A stretch of DNA of 64,000 bases from Diadema setosum (lineage: Eukaryota > Echinodermata > Echinoidea > Diadematoida > Diadematidae). Position numbers and translations under genes: made by a program. This document shows, in pieces, positions 22,390 to 32,602 of the stretch. A model generated the notes under the pieces. That model did not search any database. It saw nothing but the letters and a program-made list of their open reading frames with translations, and was not told where the DNA came from. The stretch lies in assembly GCA_033980235.1 (NCBI GenBank), contig CM067065.1:25390836-25454835 (forward strand), read 5' to 3'. How positions within the stretch are numbered: position 1 is the first letter of the stretch; each line of letters starts with the position of its first letter.

Positions 22390-23048
22390 CTAATGTTTTA
22401 GTAAAGGGCAGATTCTAAAAGACCAGGCTCTGAAGATTTACAATGATGTATATTTCAATTCAAATGGACTCTCCTAACTAAATATTGGAAATAATACATA
22501 CACTCTGGAACAGTGTGAACTGAGATAAGAGGCTCTGAAGTACATGGTCTATTCAAGCGCTTAATCTTCCCAAACCGCGCTCGCTGTGCGATGAATGAGA
22601 CAAAAAAAAATGTAAACCACTGGAGCAACAACAATGAAGACATTATCAGATTAAGCTGAAATTTAGCATGTACTGTTAAAACATTCTGTCCATGATTAAT
22701 TTCAACGTTCAATACAGAAGCATTATCCTTTAAAAAGTTATTAGAGTTGTGAAGAGGGTGCAAAGGATTTTCAAGAAATGAAAAGACCCTCCAAGATATA
22801 CCTGATCTCAGTATACTTTCAAGAAAAGAAAAATAAAAGGTTGTAGAAAACCGGAAAACACAACTTTCCATTCATTTTATGATCTCAAGCTTGAGAATAA
22901 TGTTAAAGAAGAACAGTTCTTTCAGAAAATCGGAAAACTATTTGGTTAACCCATTTCATCTTTTTTTTTTTTTTTTTTTTTTTTAGTCCTCACCTAAAAT
23001 CGAGGGTGGCGACTATGTGTTGGTTTTGTGATGCACGCGGTCAAATCA
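22390..23048 (+). repeat. Copy of the GTGATGCAC-ended TIR repeat, left end missing
   Basis: Blocks GCAGATTCT, ATGGACTCTCCTAAC, TCTATTCAAGCGCTTA, CACTGGAGCAACAA, GCAGAAGCATTATCCTTTAAA and TTTTGTGATGCACGCGGTCA occur in the same order as at 26.72-27.39 kb. The minus-strand frame of 138 codons within it is not a gene. A short TATC microsatellite follows at 23,050-23,075. Confidence 0.75.
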
Positions 23049-23213
23049 TATCTATCTATCTATCTATCTATCTATAATCTATATTTCGTGATGCCATATA
23101 TGTCCCGGCATTTACAGGACGCCATTTCACAGTTGTCATTGTTAAACTCATCACAAAGTAAAGGGTCCTTCTATTAGCTCTCTTATCTTGATTATAGCTA
23201 CATCAATATGATT

Positions 23214-23402
23214 ATTAGATGCGAGTTTCTTCCCTTTGTCTCCCTCTACAAATTAATTTAAGATCGCAACTGCAGTAGATGACAGGTTCGAGTCCAACTG
23301 GTTCTTTTTTTCTGACTTGTTTGTTAATTTACAGATCAGCAGTTGCGATCTTAACATATTCAATTTGTAGAGGGAGACAAAGCGAAGAAACTCGTATCTG
23401 AA
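23214..23402. repeat. 189-bp inverted repeat (fold-back MITE-like)
   Basis: TTAGATGCGAGTTTCTTC...GATCGCAACTGC on the left is mirrored by GCAGTTGCGATC...GAAGAAACTCGTATCTGA on the right. The arms are about 60 bp and the spacer about 60 bp. The arms differ at a few positions and by a short indel. No coding content. Confidence 0.85.
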
Positions 23403-23719
23403 CCTTCACTCCTCTTAATAATAGGCCTATCTTTCTTTCTTTCATTTAATGTGATTATCTTAGTCCAATATCTAGTGCAACCTGCGATATGAAGGTCATC
23501 ATTTTACGCCGTAAAAAAGGAAAAAAGCGTCAGACCAATTACGGAAAATAAGGAATGTGATTTCACTGATATGTCACTGCCTGAATAGAACTATGAGTTT
23601 CGTTTGTTCGTTGTTGGAGAGTATAGCCCACAATGTATAGAATTAATTAAAGTTTCGCTTTCTGTGACATTCGAATATAAGAACTAATTGAGATTTTTCT
23701 TATCTTTCACGGAAACAAA

Positions 23720-23968
23720 TGAAGAGTTTGTTTGCAAAAACCGATAAGTCCATTTTTGAAGATTTTGAAGTACGGTCTCTGTCATAAAGTTCAAAATAAT
23801 ACCTTTTAAATGATATATTGGTCATTACATATAAAGGTATATTTTTGAAGTTATGTTCAAAAGAAGCAAAAAATTTCTTATTATTCTCTTTATTTTTCTT
23901 GACCTTTCATCGCAAATATCTCCATTTGACAAATATGGACTTATCGGTTTTTGCAAACAAACTCTTCA
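23720..23968 (+). mobile_element. 249-bp MITE, TGAAGAG family, copy 1
   Basis: TIRs of about 33 bp begin TGAAGAGTTTGTTTGCAAAA and end with the inverse. Five copies lie in the window. The right TIR read forward encodes MDLSVFANKLF, so short frames recur there, but they are by-products. This copy is not in a TA microsatellite. Confidence 0.88.
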
Positions 23969-24174
23969 AATTTCACTTCTCTCGGATTGAATACAGTTCT
24001 GTACAATGTAGTCAGATTACACTGTCGTCAGGTTCAGTAGTCAGGTTCAATTTGATGCACATTATATTACTTGTTTGATTTACCATACTTTATTTTATTT
24101 CATTCTTTTAATTAGGATCAATGATATGTTGTCACTCTAGTTGATATCATGGTGGAACAGTAATAAATGCTCAC

Positions 24175-24326
24175 CTATCCGGAAAGAAAGCACGGACTCT
24201 GGGATAATTGGGGTAGAGAAGCGCTGGCTGTTGGACCGTCCCAAGGAAATAACTGACGATGATGACTACCAACACGCAGACCGACAAAAACAGCGACTGT
24301 AGGACTGATGCAGTGTTGTTTGCCAT
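24175..24326 (-). CDS. First coding exon of a probable type II membrane protein
   Basis: On the minus strand, AAAACCATGG (ATG at 24326-24324) starts a 50-codon frame. It reads MANNTASVLQ, then a hydrophobic stretch of about 20 residues (SLFLSVCVLVVIIVSYFLG), then TVQQPALLYPNYPRVRAFFPD, and stops at the strong donor GATAG|GTGAGC. A short polar N-terminus, one membrane anchor and a stem-like continuation is the layout of Golgi glycosyltransferases and sulfotransferases, but the catalytic part is not visible, so this class is inferred. Codon usage is richer in G/C than the neighbourhood. Later exons should lie at lower coordinates; I found none among the repeats. Confidence 0.6.
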
Positions 24327-24417
24327 GGTTTTGCGAACTACCCTTTAATATAACCAGTAAAGATTGTGATGAAAAGAAAATGATGACTGTCATTGCGTTA
24401 GTGGATGTTAAAGAAAA

Positions 24418-24462
24418 CACACACGAACACACACACACGAACACACACACACACACACACAT
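24418..24462. repeat. (CA)n microsatellite
   Basis: CACACA with a few CGAACA interruptions. The Cys/Val-rich minus-strand frames over it are artefacts of the repeat. Confidence 0.95.
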
Positions 24463-24486
24463 ATCCATCTATATATATTTCATATA

Positions 24487-24726
24487 CGAAGGGTTTGTTC
24501 GCAAAAACAATTTTTGAAGATTCTGAAGTTCGGTCTCTGTCATAAAGTACAAAATAATACCTTTTAAATGATATATTGGGCACTACACACAGAGGTATAT
24601 TTTTGAAGTTATGTTCAAAAGAAGAAAAAAAATTCTTATTATTCTCTTGGATTTGTCTTTACCTTTAATCGCAAATGTCTCCATTTGGCGAATATGGACT
24701 TATGGTTTTTGCGAACAAACTCTTCA
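24487..24726 (+). mobile_element. MITE, TGAAGAG family, copy 2
   Basis: Diverged left end (CGAAGGGTTTGTTCGCAAAA), partly missing the GATAAGTCC segment, and an intact right end. The interior matches copy 1 (TACCTTTTAAATGATATATTGG). It sits between ATATAT runs. Confidence 0.85.
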
Positions 24727-24756
24727 TATATACATATACATTATACATATATGATT

Positions 24757-24797
<41 letters not shown>

Positions 24798-24809
24798 TAT
24801 ACATATATA
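24757..24809. repeat. (TA)n microsatellite
   Basis: Alternating AT with two ACAT interruptions between MITE copies 2 and 3. Confidence 0.95.
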
Positions 24810-24916
24810 AGATGCTTCAACAGGGGTTGATATAGTTGGCTTAAGGGAACCGGGCATATTACATTCATTGTTACTCCTCCCTCGCCCTCATATATTATTA
24901 AAGGTATATATATATA

Positions 24917-25167
24917 TGAAGAGTTTTTTGCAAAAACCGATAAGTCCATTTTTGAAGATTTTGAAGTACGATCTGTGTCATAAAGTACAAATTGATACTT
25001 TTTAAATGATATATTGGTCACTACTTACTATAAAGGTACATTTTGAAAGTTATGGTCAAAAGAAGCAACAATTTTCTTAATATTCTCTTTATTTTTCTTG
25101 ACCTTTAATCGCAAATATCTCCATTTGGCAAATATGGACTTATCGGTTTTTGCAAACAAACTCTTCA
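24917..25167 (+). mobile_element. MITE, TGAAGAG family, copy 3
   Basis: Both TIRs are present (TGAAGAGTTTTTTGCAAAAA / CAAACAAACTCTTCA), with TATATA on both sides. With copies 1 and 2 it makes a cluster of three in 1.45 kb, all in the same orientation. Confidence 0.88.
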
Positions 25168-25187
25168 TATATTATATATATATATAT

Positions 25188-25241
<54 letters not shown>
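25168..25241. repeat. (TA)n microsatellite
   Basis: Long alternating TA directly at the right edge of MITE copy 3 and the left edge of the next TIR element. Confidence 0.95.
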
Positions 25242-25242
<1 letters not shown>

Positions 25243-25243
<1 letters not shown>

Positions 25244-27392
25244 GTGACCCTGCATCACTGAACCAACAATAAGTCGCCAGACATGAATTTTTAGTTAAGA
25301 GCAGATTCTGAAAGGCCCTGTCACACACCTTTCCTGGCAAACCTTCCTTGCGACTTGCGAAGAACAATTTTTACTACCCGGAGGTCCCCGTAGATGACCC
25401 GCACAGAACTTTACCTAGCACGTATCTCATCCGTAGTTACCAGAAGTTGCTCACGAAAGTCCTAGTCACCCGCAGCCAAGTTTAGACCCTGTCACACAAT
25501 CATATCCGGGCAAGCTAGGCAGGATTGTTGCGTATGGGGATTTTCCAGCACGCAGGAGAATTTGTTTTTGCAGGTTGACAAGGATTTGGCCAAGTTTCGC
25601 ATGCGTCTTACCTCATGGACCCGTCCTACTTATGTTCTACTTCCGGTGACCTGCGTGTCACGTGCATTGGTGGCGAGTGAGGGCTGAAAACTGAAGAAAT
25701 CCCTCTGAAGGAAAGGCAGAAGTCCCATAAAATGTCATTATCTTTCCTACGGGGACTGGGAGGTACATGCGTTACAGCTGCGAAGAGACTGCGTTGGAGT
25801 TGCCTGCGAGGTGCTGCCGCTAAGGGTCTCCTACTGGCGTTCTGCGTGGTCCTCTGCGAGCAATCCCCGAAACTCACCCGGAAAAAAGGTTTTGGTCCTG
25901 CTCAAACCTACCCTGTCGGTAATTCGGACTTCCGTGCGCACCTCCGGGCAACTACGGGCGAGATACGCGCTATAGGTACCATCAGGACTGGTGCGGACCA
26001 ACTGTGGTATCTTCAAGCAATATTTTTCTTATTTGACGACAGTCTCCTGCATTCACACTGCCAGTACATGGACCATAATTCGGTCAGATCATTTGATTCA
26101 CCTTATCCCTAGTGGTTTCCAATTGACGTGTTTTTGATCTTTTTTTCTTTAATGACATCTGTACATGTATATCTCTGTTATGTTCGGAAGTACACACTGC
26201 ATGTTTTATTGTCTTGAAAACAAAAAAGATAATGCCTGTATTTTCATTTGTAATGTTCAATGTACAAAATTCCCAATAAACACATTTGAATTGAAATGAA
26301 AAACTGCTGGGAGGTCCGGGCAGCAAAAATTTTCCCCCGCAAGTCAACTCGCAAAGGCTTCCCCAGACACGATGTGAGCATGCGCAAAACTCGTTCCGCG
26401 TGAGTCGCGGGGGTTTGCCCGCAGAGGTACACGCAGGACACGACCTCTCAGGCAACTCCCACACATGTTCTTGGCACCTGTAACGCAGGTACTTCGCAGT
26501 CCCCGTATATCGATCGTAGATGAAAATGGATTGGTTCTAAAGCTCTCACGCAGGTCACAAGAAATTCGCAAGTAGCAGGTAAAGAGCACGCGTCTAGCAG
26601 TAAGACGCAAGTACGGAACTCGCCAACATCCTTGTCCACCAGCAGAAAATTTTCCTGCGTCCTGGAAAATCCCTACTTGCAACAAGCCCGCGTAGCTTAC
26701 CCGGAAAGCTGTGACAGGGCGTTGAGCTTTAAAAGGATGTACATGTATAACTCAATTCATATGGACTCTCCTAACCTATTTGGATGTTGGAAAGAATGTA
26801 CGCAATTGGGAAAAGTGTCAACTGAGAAAAGTGCAGGGTCTATTCAAGCGCTTATCTTTACCAAGCCTTGCAACCTTAGCGATGAAAGAGACAAAACACA
26901 GGATGTAAACCACCGGAGCAACAATAATTAAATGAAGGAATTGTCAGATTAATTTGAAATTGAACATGCTTTATTTAACTGTCTATGATTAATGTCATCT
27001 TTCAAAGCAGAAGCATTATCCTTTAAACGTTATTAGACTTGCAAGTGAAGATTGTGGAAAGGATTTCGAGAAATGAAAAGGGCCTCTAAGACATATCTGA
27101 TCATTCTACTCTTCCCCCCCCCCCCCCCCAAAAAAAAAGAAAGAAAAGGGTTGTTGAAAAACTTCTGAGAACACACTTACGCATTCATGTTATGATCCAA
27201 AAATAAAGAATAATGTAGAAGGATAGCTCTTTCAGAAAATATGAAAAATTCAAAGGACAAATTGCTGCATTCTCTCAATCCCTATGTTTATGAAGGTGAA
27301 CTTGTCCTCGGTTGACCCATTTAACATTTTTGAGTCCTCACGTAAAAATCAAGACGTGCGACTTCTCGTTGGTATTGTGATGCACCGTCAAA
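25243..27392. mobile_element. TIR element (TGCATCAC ends) with a 1.4-kb nested insertion
   Basis: The left end (TGTGACCCTGCATCACTGAA) and right end (inverse of TTTGACGGTGCATCACAATA) are similar over about 58 bp, including AAGTCGC and ATTTTTA blocks. Leaving out 25315-26720, it aligns block by block with the repeat at 22.39-23.05 kb, so its own length is about 740 bp. Confidence 0.75.
25315..26720. mobile_element. GCCCTGTCACA-ended element with long inverted arms, nested
   Basis: It begins GCCCTGTCACACACCTTTCC and ends with the inverse (GGAAAGCTGTGACAGGGC). A second internal left-type end at 25,487 (CCCTGTCACAC...TCCGGGCAAGCTA) matches the right end better, with arms of about 200 bp carrying CAGCACGCAGGAGAAT. 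The left side is therefore composite. GC content is higher than the surroundings. Two 126-codon frames inside show no transposase motifs. Fragments of the same end occur at 35.17 and 41.12 kb. A target duplication is not evident. Confidence 0.75.
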
Positions 27393-28140
27393 TATATCAA
27401 ACATCTTTGATAGGTTATTTCTTCTGAAAAGTGGGCTTGTTGGTGCTAAATAATCTGTACAATAAGACACTTCGTAATTAGCTCATGTGCACGTTGGTAC
27501 ATATGACCTTTCTTTTTCCTCAGTTGGCTAGGCACTTCACTCGTATTCAAAGCAACAGAATATTTACCGGTAAGTTTGCCCGGCGCAAAAAAAAAAAAAA
27601 TACAAAAATACAAAAATACAAAAATGTATGATATAGTGTTAAACAAAAATGATCTCGCATAGTGAGACAAGGTGACCAAAATGATCAGTCGAACAACCCT
27701 AGAGGGAAGCATCCATTTCTTCGTTTTCAGCATTCTTTTTTAACACATTATTTATAACTTTCCAAGTACACTTAATAACATTTGAAAGTGAAAGGATTTT
27801 TTTTTTCTTTACGAACACGGAAGTTAAAGTATTTCGGTAAAGTGAGTATTTGCTTTTTGATTCTTCAGTGCTACTGGACTTATATTTATAGAATAAATTA
27901 TTCTTACGATTAATAGATCTCAGAATTGATTTGTCGATCTATGGACTTCTTGGGATTTTTTTTTTTAATTGGATTTGGACGGATTAAGTGGAAATTACCA
28001 TACATGAGCATCAAACAATTTCATTAAATACATTGAAAGGTGCATCAGAGTCATTTGTAACATAAACAACAGACCAATCGGTATGGTCAAGACTCAATTT
28101 AAAACTCTCTATATGTTGTTGTGATATTACTCGAAATCCC
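27393..28140. other. AT-rich spacer, no recognisable gene
   Basis: Only low-complexity A runs and TACAAAAA repeats (27585-27625) stand out. The 95-codon minus-strand frame reads through them and is not supported. Confidence 0.55.
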
Positions 28141-28146
28141 TTTTTA

Positions 28147-29343
28147 CTATAATTTGTTTTTCATTTTTCCAGAAATACTATACAACATCACAAATATAAT
28201 TATGGAAATGATCTGAAATATCAGAGACAATATTCCTTGATCAGCAACGTAAGGTAGATTCGTAAAAATGTTGTCAATCAATGACGAAGTTGTATCAGAA
28301 AATAGTGTTGGTTTCGTGATACAAGGTATAAATGAGTAATACATCAGTCTATCTAAAATCGCTGACACTGAGGCTTTTCATTGCAATGAAATAAATTGAT
28401 ATGTTAAAGTCTCCCATAAGTACACAATGGTTGTTCATGAAAGTGGGAGAGTTAAGTATATGGGGTATTGCAATTCATCGACGAAATCGTTTAAATAACT
28501 ATTTGGTGGCCTGTAAACTTGGCCAACTATAACGTTTTTTTTTTTTTTTTTGCATCAGATATAACAGTTTCTATAAAATCGCATTCAATCATATCAGAGA
28601 TTTGACAAAGATTTTCAATAACATTAAACGTGAATCGTCTTTAACAAACAAAGCCATAGCAACACCATGTTTATGTGTTCTCTCCTTTGAAATTAGAGTA
28701 TAAGCTATACAGACAAGTGAGTGGAGCAGATCAGACAACCAAGTTTTACAAAGACCAATAACTAAGAAATTAATAGGTGGACAGTTTAAGTGAAATCTTA
28801 ATTGATCAAGATTTTAACTTAAACTTTTCACATTATGATACATTACAGAAAAATTATTTCGTGAAGTTAATGTCTAACGGATGTTGTGGTAAAACATATT
28901 TAGTGTTTGTATGATGAGGTACAGCTACATCATTTTCGCCATAAATTATATGTAGGTCTGGCATTTGTTCATGTAAACGACTAATAACGTCAGACACAAA
29001 ATAAACCTTATTAGTTTTTAGAGACGTAGTATACTTACTGGCAAGAACTGTTTCTACAAAGTCATCATTTGACAGTGACTGCATTGGAAGACTGTCCACT
29101 ATGACGTACTATTGGAGGATAAACGCAACGGACTGAATAAATGTAGAGAATTTCATCTCCACGACTGCCACGCAATGCACGAATAGCAATGTACACTACC
29201 GACAAGTATCCAGTATGCGTGAGTAATGCTTGTTTACAATCATATCTACGTAATCGGATGATGCTAAAAATGGAAGTAGATTGCCTGGTTGACTCGGGAT
29301 TGACATGAATACATGGATGTTGATTATAGAGCATGGCAATCAC
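28147..29343 (-). pseudogene. LINE ORF2 endonuclease part, degraded (copy 3, minus strand)
   Basis: Read on the minus strand, the pieces appear in order across frameshifts and stops. They are an N-terminal MQSLSNDDF block (near 29,085) like the start of copy 1, LVIGLCKTW (SETW region), a GVAMALFVK block, GQVYRPPNS, MGDFNIS, and SFIPCITKPT...SSLIDNIF (28,350-28,260). The RT domain is absent. It is the same LINE class as copies 1 and 2. An overlapping upstream frame (29065-29343) is probably its 5' leader. Confidence 0.8.
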
Positions 29344-29424
29344 ATAGTAGATGTATTACAGGCGCCAGTAATGATACTGTGTGATTTTCGAATGAAAACA
29401 ATTCACACATTTTTAACAAAAATT

Positions 29425-29539
29425 ACTATCACTGAAGAATAAAGAGACATGGAGCATTTCCATATCCTCGTCCTGTGTGTGACATAAGTCTCTATAGGTA
29501 CAAACTCAAAATCTGCATGACACAGGAATTCACAAAATA

Positions 29540-29540
<1 letters not shown>
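29425..29540. repeat. Dispersed repeat shared with the duplicated blocks
   Basis: The run from TATCACTGAAGAATAAAG to GACACAGGAATTCACA matches 35,283-35,398 and 41,258-41,370. It is followed by a (TA)n tract at 29,540-29,585. Confidence 0.8.
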
Positions 29541-29589
<49 letters not shown>

Positions 29590-29593
29590 ACCT

Positions 29594-29892
29594 GTGTGTC
29601 CAAGAGACCACGACCTTTCAGTATCCATCACTGTGTACAGGAAACAAACCCACACTGACTCCTATTTGAACTTTGATTCGGATCATCCACTCAACACAAA
29701 GGAGGGAGTTGCTAGATCATTGTACTTGAGAGCTCGAAATGTAACCTCTGACAATGATGCACTACAGAGCGAATTCCACGATATTGACATTTTAGGCCCT
29801 TACGTCAATGTGGATACCCAGCTTTGATGAGACAAAAAGCCAAGGACAAAACAAGAACTAAGTCACCCACAAAGAAAAGGAAGGAGACTGAC
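29594..29892 (+). pseudogene. Penelope-like element, RT C-terminal part and linker
   Basis: The translation VYRKQTHTDSYLNFDSDHPL and the following KEGVARSLYLRA are characteristic of the region after the RT palm in Penelope-like elements. A stop at 29,825 and a frame change are followed by a Lys/Arg-rich linker (SPTKKRKE) that runs into the left edge of the next insertion at 29,893. The RT catalytic part upstream is missing. The rest of the protein resumes at 34,455. Confidence 0.82.
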
Positions 29893-30439
29893 CGGCCGTG
29901 ATTTGGCAAAACAACGTATCTGACATTTTGTAGCTTTTCAGGTTTTTGGCTTTAGATACATTAAGCCATTTTTGAACATCTGTCAACATTTCAGCTCTCA
30001 AAGTGATATTGATTTTTAGAAAAATGCATTTAAATTTCAGCGATTTTTCAAATAGTCCGAATAATTTGGCAAAACAACGTAACTAACTTACGTTGTTCTG
30101 CCAAAACAGTTTCTGTCCCAGATCTCATTTGAGCTTCCGGTTTTCTGGCAGAATAACGCATCTTCATTGTGTGACATGGCAAAACAACGTAACTGCAGCA
30201 TGCAGCTGCGTGTCTGCTGCACTGCACGACTCTGTGTAAGACGCACGGTCTACGTGGCTAGCTAGGCTCTGCGCGTAGATCTATTTTAGTCGAAGTGCTA
30301 GTAAGTGCCGCTTGCAGAATGCTGCAAGCAGCAGCTAGCAGCAGCTGGTGCAGAGTTATGGGGGATTCGACTGGCAGGCAAGCTTGATGCTTTGCTGCAG
30401 TGTGAACCATGAAGTCATGCCCACCGTTCTGTTTTGCAG

Positions 30440-30502
30440 TGGAATGGATATCCTCCTGACCAGTTAATATCACTACCACAAAGAAAATCAGCGGTAACAC
30501 CG
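30440..30502 (+). CDS. Possible exon inside the 4.56-kb element
   Basis: CTGTTTTGCAG|TGG opens a 21-codon stretch (WNGYPPDQLISLPQRKSAVT...) ending at ACCG|GTAAGT, a near-consensus donor. It could join in frame to the acceptor at 31,800. Short and without known similarity. Confidence 0.3.
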
Positions 30503-30606
30503 GTAAGTTTTATTTTGTGTCAGGTCTACGTTTGATCTAGTCCAACCAGATCCACCGTGCGAAGTACGGCGATTGGGCTGTAGGACCTACATGTCCCCTA
30601 TTCAGT

Positions 30607-30700
30607 CAATTTCCATCGAGGTACCTTGGCAATTGACATAAGTGCGCTTATGTCCTCAATTTCCACCGAGGTACCTTGGCAATTGACATAAGTGCGCTTC
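30607..30700. repeat. Tandem duplication of about 50 bp
   Basis: CAATTTCCAYCGAGGTACC through TTGACATAAGTGCGCTT is present twice, at 30607-30650 and 30657-30700, with one substitution. Confidence 0.95.
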
Positions 30701-31800
30701 GCCAGTATAGGGTCCAGTACTTTCAGTATGTCATAATAGATTTCACTAAAATTTAAGAAAACGATGATTAAAAAAAGAGAACAAGAAACTTAGCAAGCTA
30801 AGAAAATAAAGAGCAAGCTAAGAGCTATGAGTACATGGAGTATGACAGCCTTGCCTTTGGGTGGGCTTGGCAAAACGTGGCTCATAACGTTAGTAGGCCT
30901 ATTATATATAGTAGGCTAGTGGTGGATTGGTGTGGTATACGATAGTGTGGTTGTGGTTGTGGTTGTGGTTCTACTAATTAAACTCCTACTTCTACTTGTG
31001 GTCTAGTAGATCAACACTGACTCTTATAAGAAATTTATCTTTTCGCAAATAATTTAAGTGTACCCGAATATACTGTATACGACATCATTCGACTTGACGT
31101 AAAATTCAGTTTTCGTCTAAATGTCAAAAAAAAAAAAATAAGTAACAGCTTTATAGTAGACAGTAGACTCGACTACAAACAAATGACAGTAAAGCTTGAT
31201 AGTGATGAATTCCATTTAGCCTTCATTGGCAAGGTAAACTGATAGCAGACGATATGTTCTAATAATGACATCAACATTAGTTTGGCAGAAAAGTAAGTAC
31301 AAAAAATAATGTTTAGTCTTCAACTTTGGTTCAACCAAAGTATCTTTGTCTCTTAGACCTTGTTTGTTATTTCTTGACAGGATTAAGAATGTGATTGTGG
31401 TGTTTTCAAACATACAGGAATTTTACCCACTTAAAATTAGTCTCATAATTAAAGTCAAATTTAATGGTACTGTGTACCTGCTAACTGTGGAGGCCTGATT
31501 GTTTGTTTGTTTGTTTGTTTTTTTTCTTTTTTGTGCAGTTTGAGTTAGCTGTAGATATTCTTTAAAACCATTATTTAAATTTTTAGTTGATTTAATTTTT
31601 CATGTTGATACAATATGCATTGTAGACATGGTAGATCCTTGTTACGTTCCACCCCCCATAAAAATGTTGAGGGCAAAAGCTCATGGAAGTCAGATATTTA
31701 TTCTTAAGTAAGGTGGTTTCAAATATTCAGACTTAGGCGTCTGCTTTTGATAATATTAACATTCGTGTTGAAATACATATTTGCTTGTCTCTCTTTTCAG

Positions 31801-31854
31801 TGTCCACAACAACCGCCAGAACACAAAAGGAATGCAGTGTATCAAGTACAATAA
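31801..31854 (+). CDS. Possible terminal exon inside the 4.56-kb element
   Basis: After a pyrimidine tract and TTTTCAG (31,794-31,800), a frame in phase with the exon at 30,440 reads CPQQPPEHKRNAVYQVQ and stops at TAA (31,852-31,854). A similar pattern (CARPPECNERWSGLYTR) follows another acceptor at 32,414, which would fit alternative or duplicated last exons. Weak evidence. Confidence 0.25.
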   Translation, partial: CPQQPPEHKRNAVYQVQ

Positions 31855-32414
31855 AAGATACAAGTTGAATAATCACTTATTAATTCATACAAAAAAAAAG
31901 AAAAGAAAAAGAAGGAGAAGAAATGAATCCCACCTTTGTCACCATCACTGGTGACACAAGCCGGCATTTGGAAAACTTAAAAAACAAAAAGACATGAATC
32001 CATGACGATAACTCTCTGATAATTGGAGAGTACCACATTTCACAGTTTATTCCTTAACGATCAAAAAGAATAATAATAATATTAATAATAATAAAAACTG
32101 ATGAAATAGTCACCATTCCCTCTCAAAAACAAACACACAGCCTTGAACATCCCCAAGGGGTATTTGTATGATGTCTAACAATAAATGTTCTGAGTGTATA
32201 TGAATATTTACTCATTCTCTTCGATTTTTATTGTTTTTTTTTTAGGGGGGAGGGGGGTTCTCTGAGAGAGGATTTGTTACACATAACCATGTCTAATGAA
32301 GAATTCAATATTACTAAAGCAGATTTGAAATCTACTAGATGTTCTGTATGGAAGGAAGAGTGTCTTATTTTTGTGTTAATTATTCTCTTTCGTTTCTTTT
32401 ACATTTTCCTGCAG

Positions 32415-32602
32415 TGGAAAGAGCAACTATACACATTTCAGAACAGCTGTGCACGCCCGCCAGAATGTAATGAAAGATGGAGTGGATTGTACACTAGATC
32501 AGTCAACTCTAGAAGAAAAATAATATCACTCGGATTGTTTATAATTATAGGATCAGGTAAATCTTTCACAATTAAATTAAGAAGTCGCAAAACCCAACTG
32601 TG
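32415..32602 (+). CDS. Possible alternative exon inside the 4.56-kb element
   Basis: Acceptor TTTTCCTGCAG ends at 32,414. The following frame (WKEQLYTFQNSCARPPECNE...) is open for about 60 codons to a stop at 32,600. The C-x-x-PPE pattern resembles the exon at 31,801. No known family recognised. Confidence 0.2.

Noticed and set aside
22455..22871. 138-codon minus-strand frame
   Set aside because: It lies fully inside a dispersed TIR repeat, and the other copy at 26.7-27.4 kb does not keep the frame.
23280..23295. GGTTCGAGTCC resembling a tRNA B box
   Set aside because: No A box at the right distance and no cloverleaf. It lies in the spacer of an inverted repeat.
24398..24583. Cys/Val-rich frames near 24.4 kb as a small secreted peptide
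   Set aside because: They come from the (CA)n tract. The real coding signal there is the exon at 24175-24326 in a different frame.
25732..26464. Two overlapping 126-codon frames as a transposase
   Set aside because: They are on opposite strands within the inverted-arm element, with no DDE, zinc-finger or other transposase motif visible.
29540..29603. Tyr/Ile-rich minus-strand frame
   Set aside because: It is a translation of a (TA)n microsatellite. Similar artefacts occur at 25.2, 38.1 and 46.6 kb.
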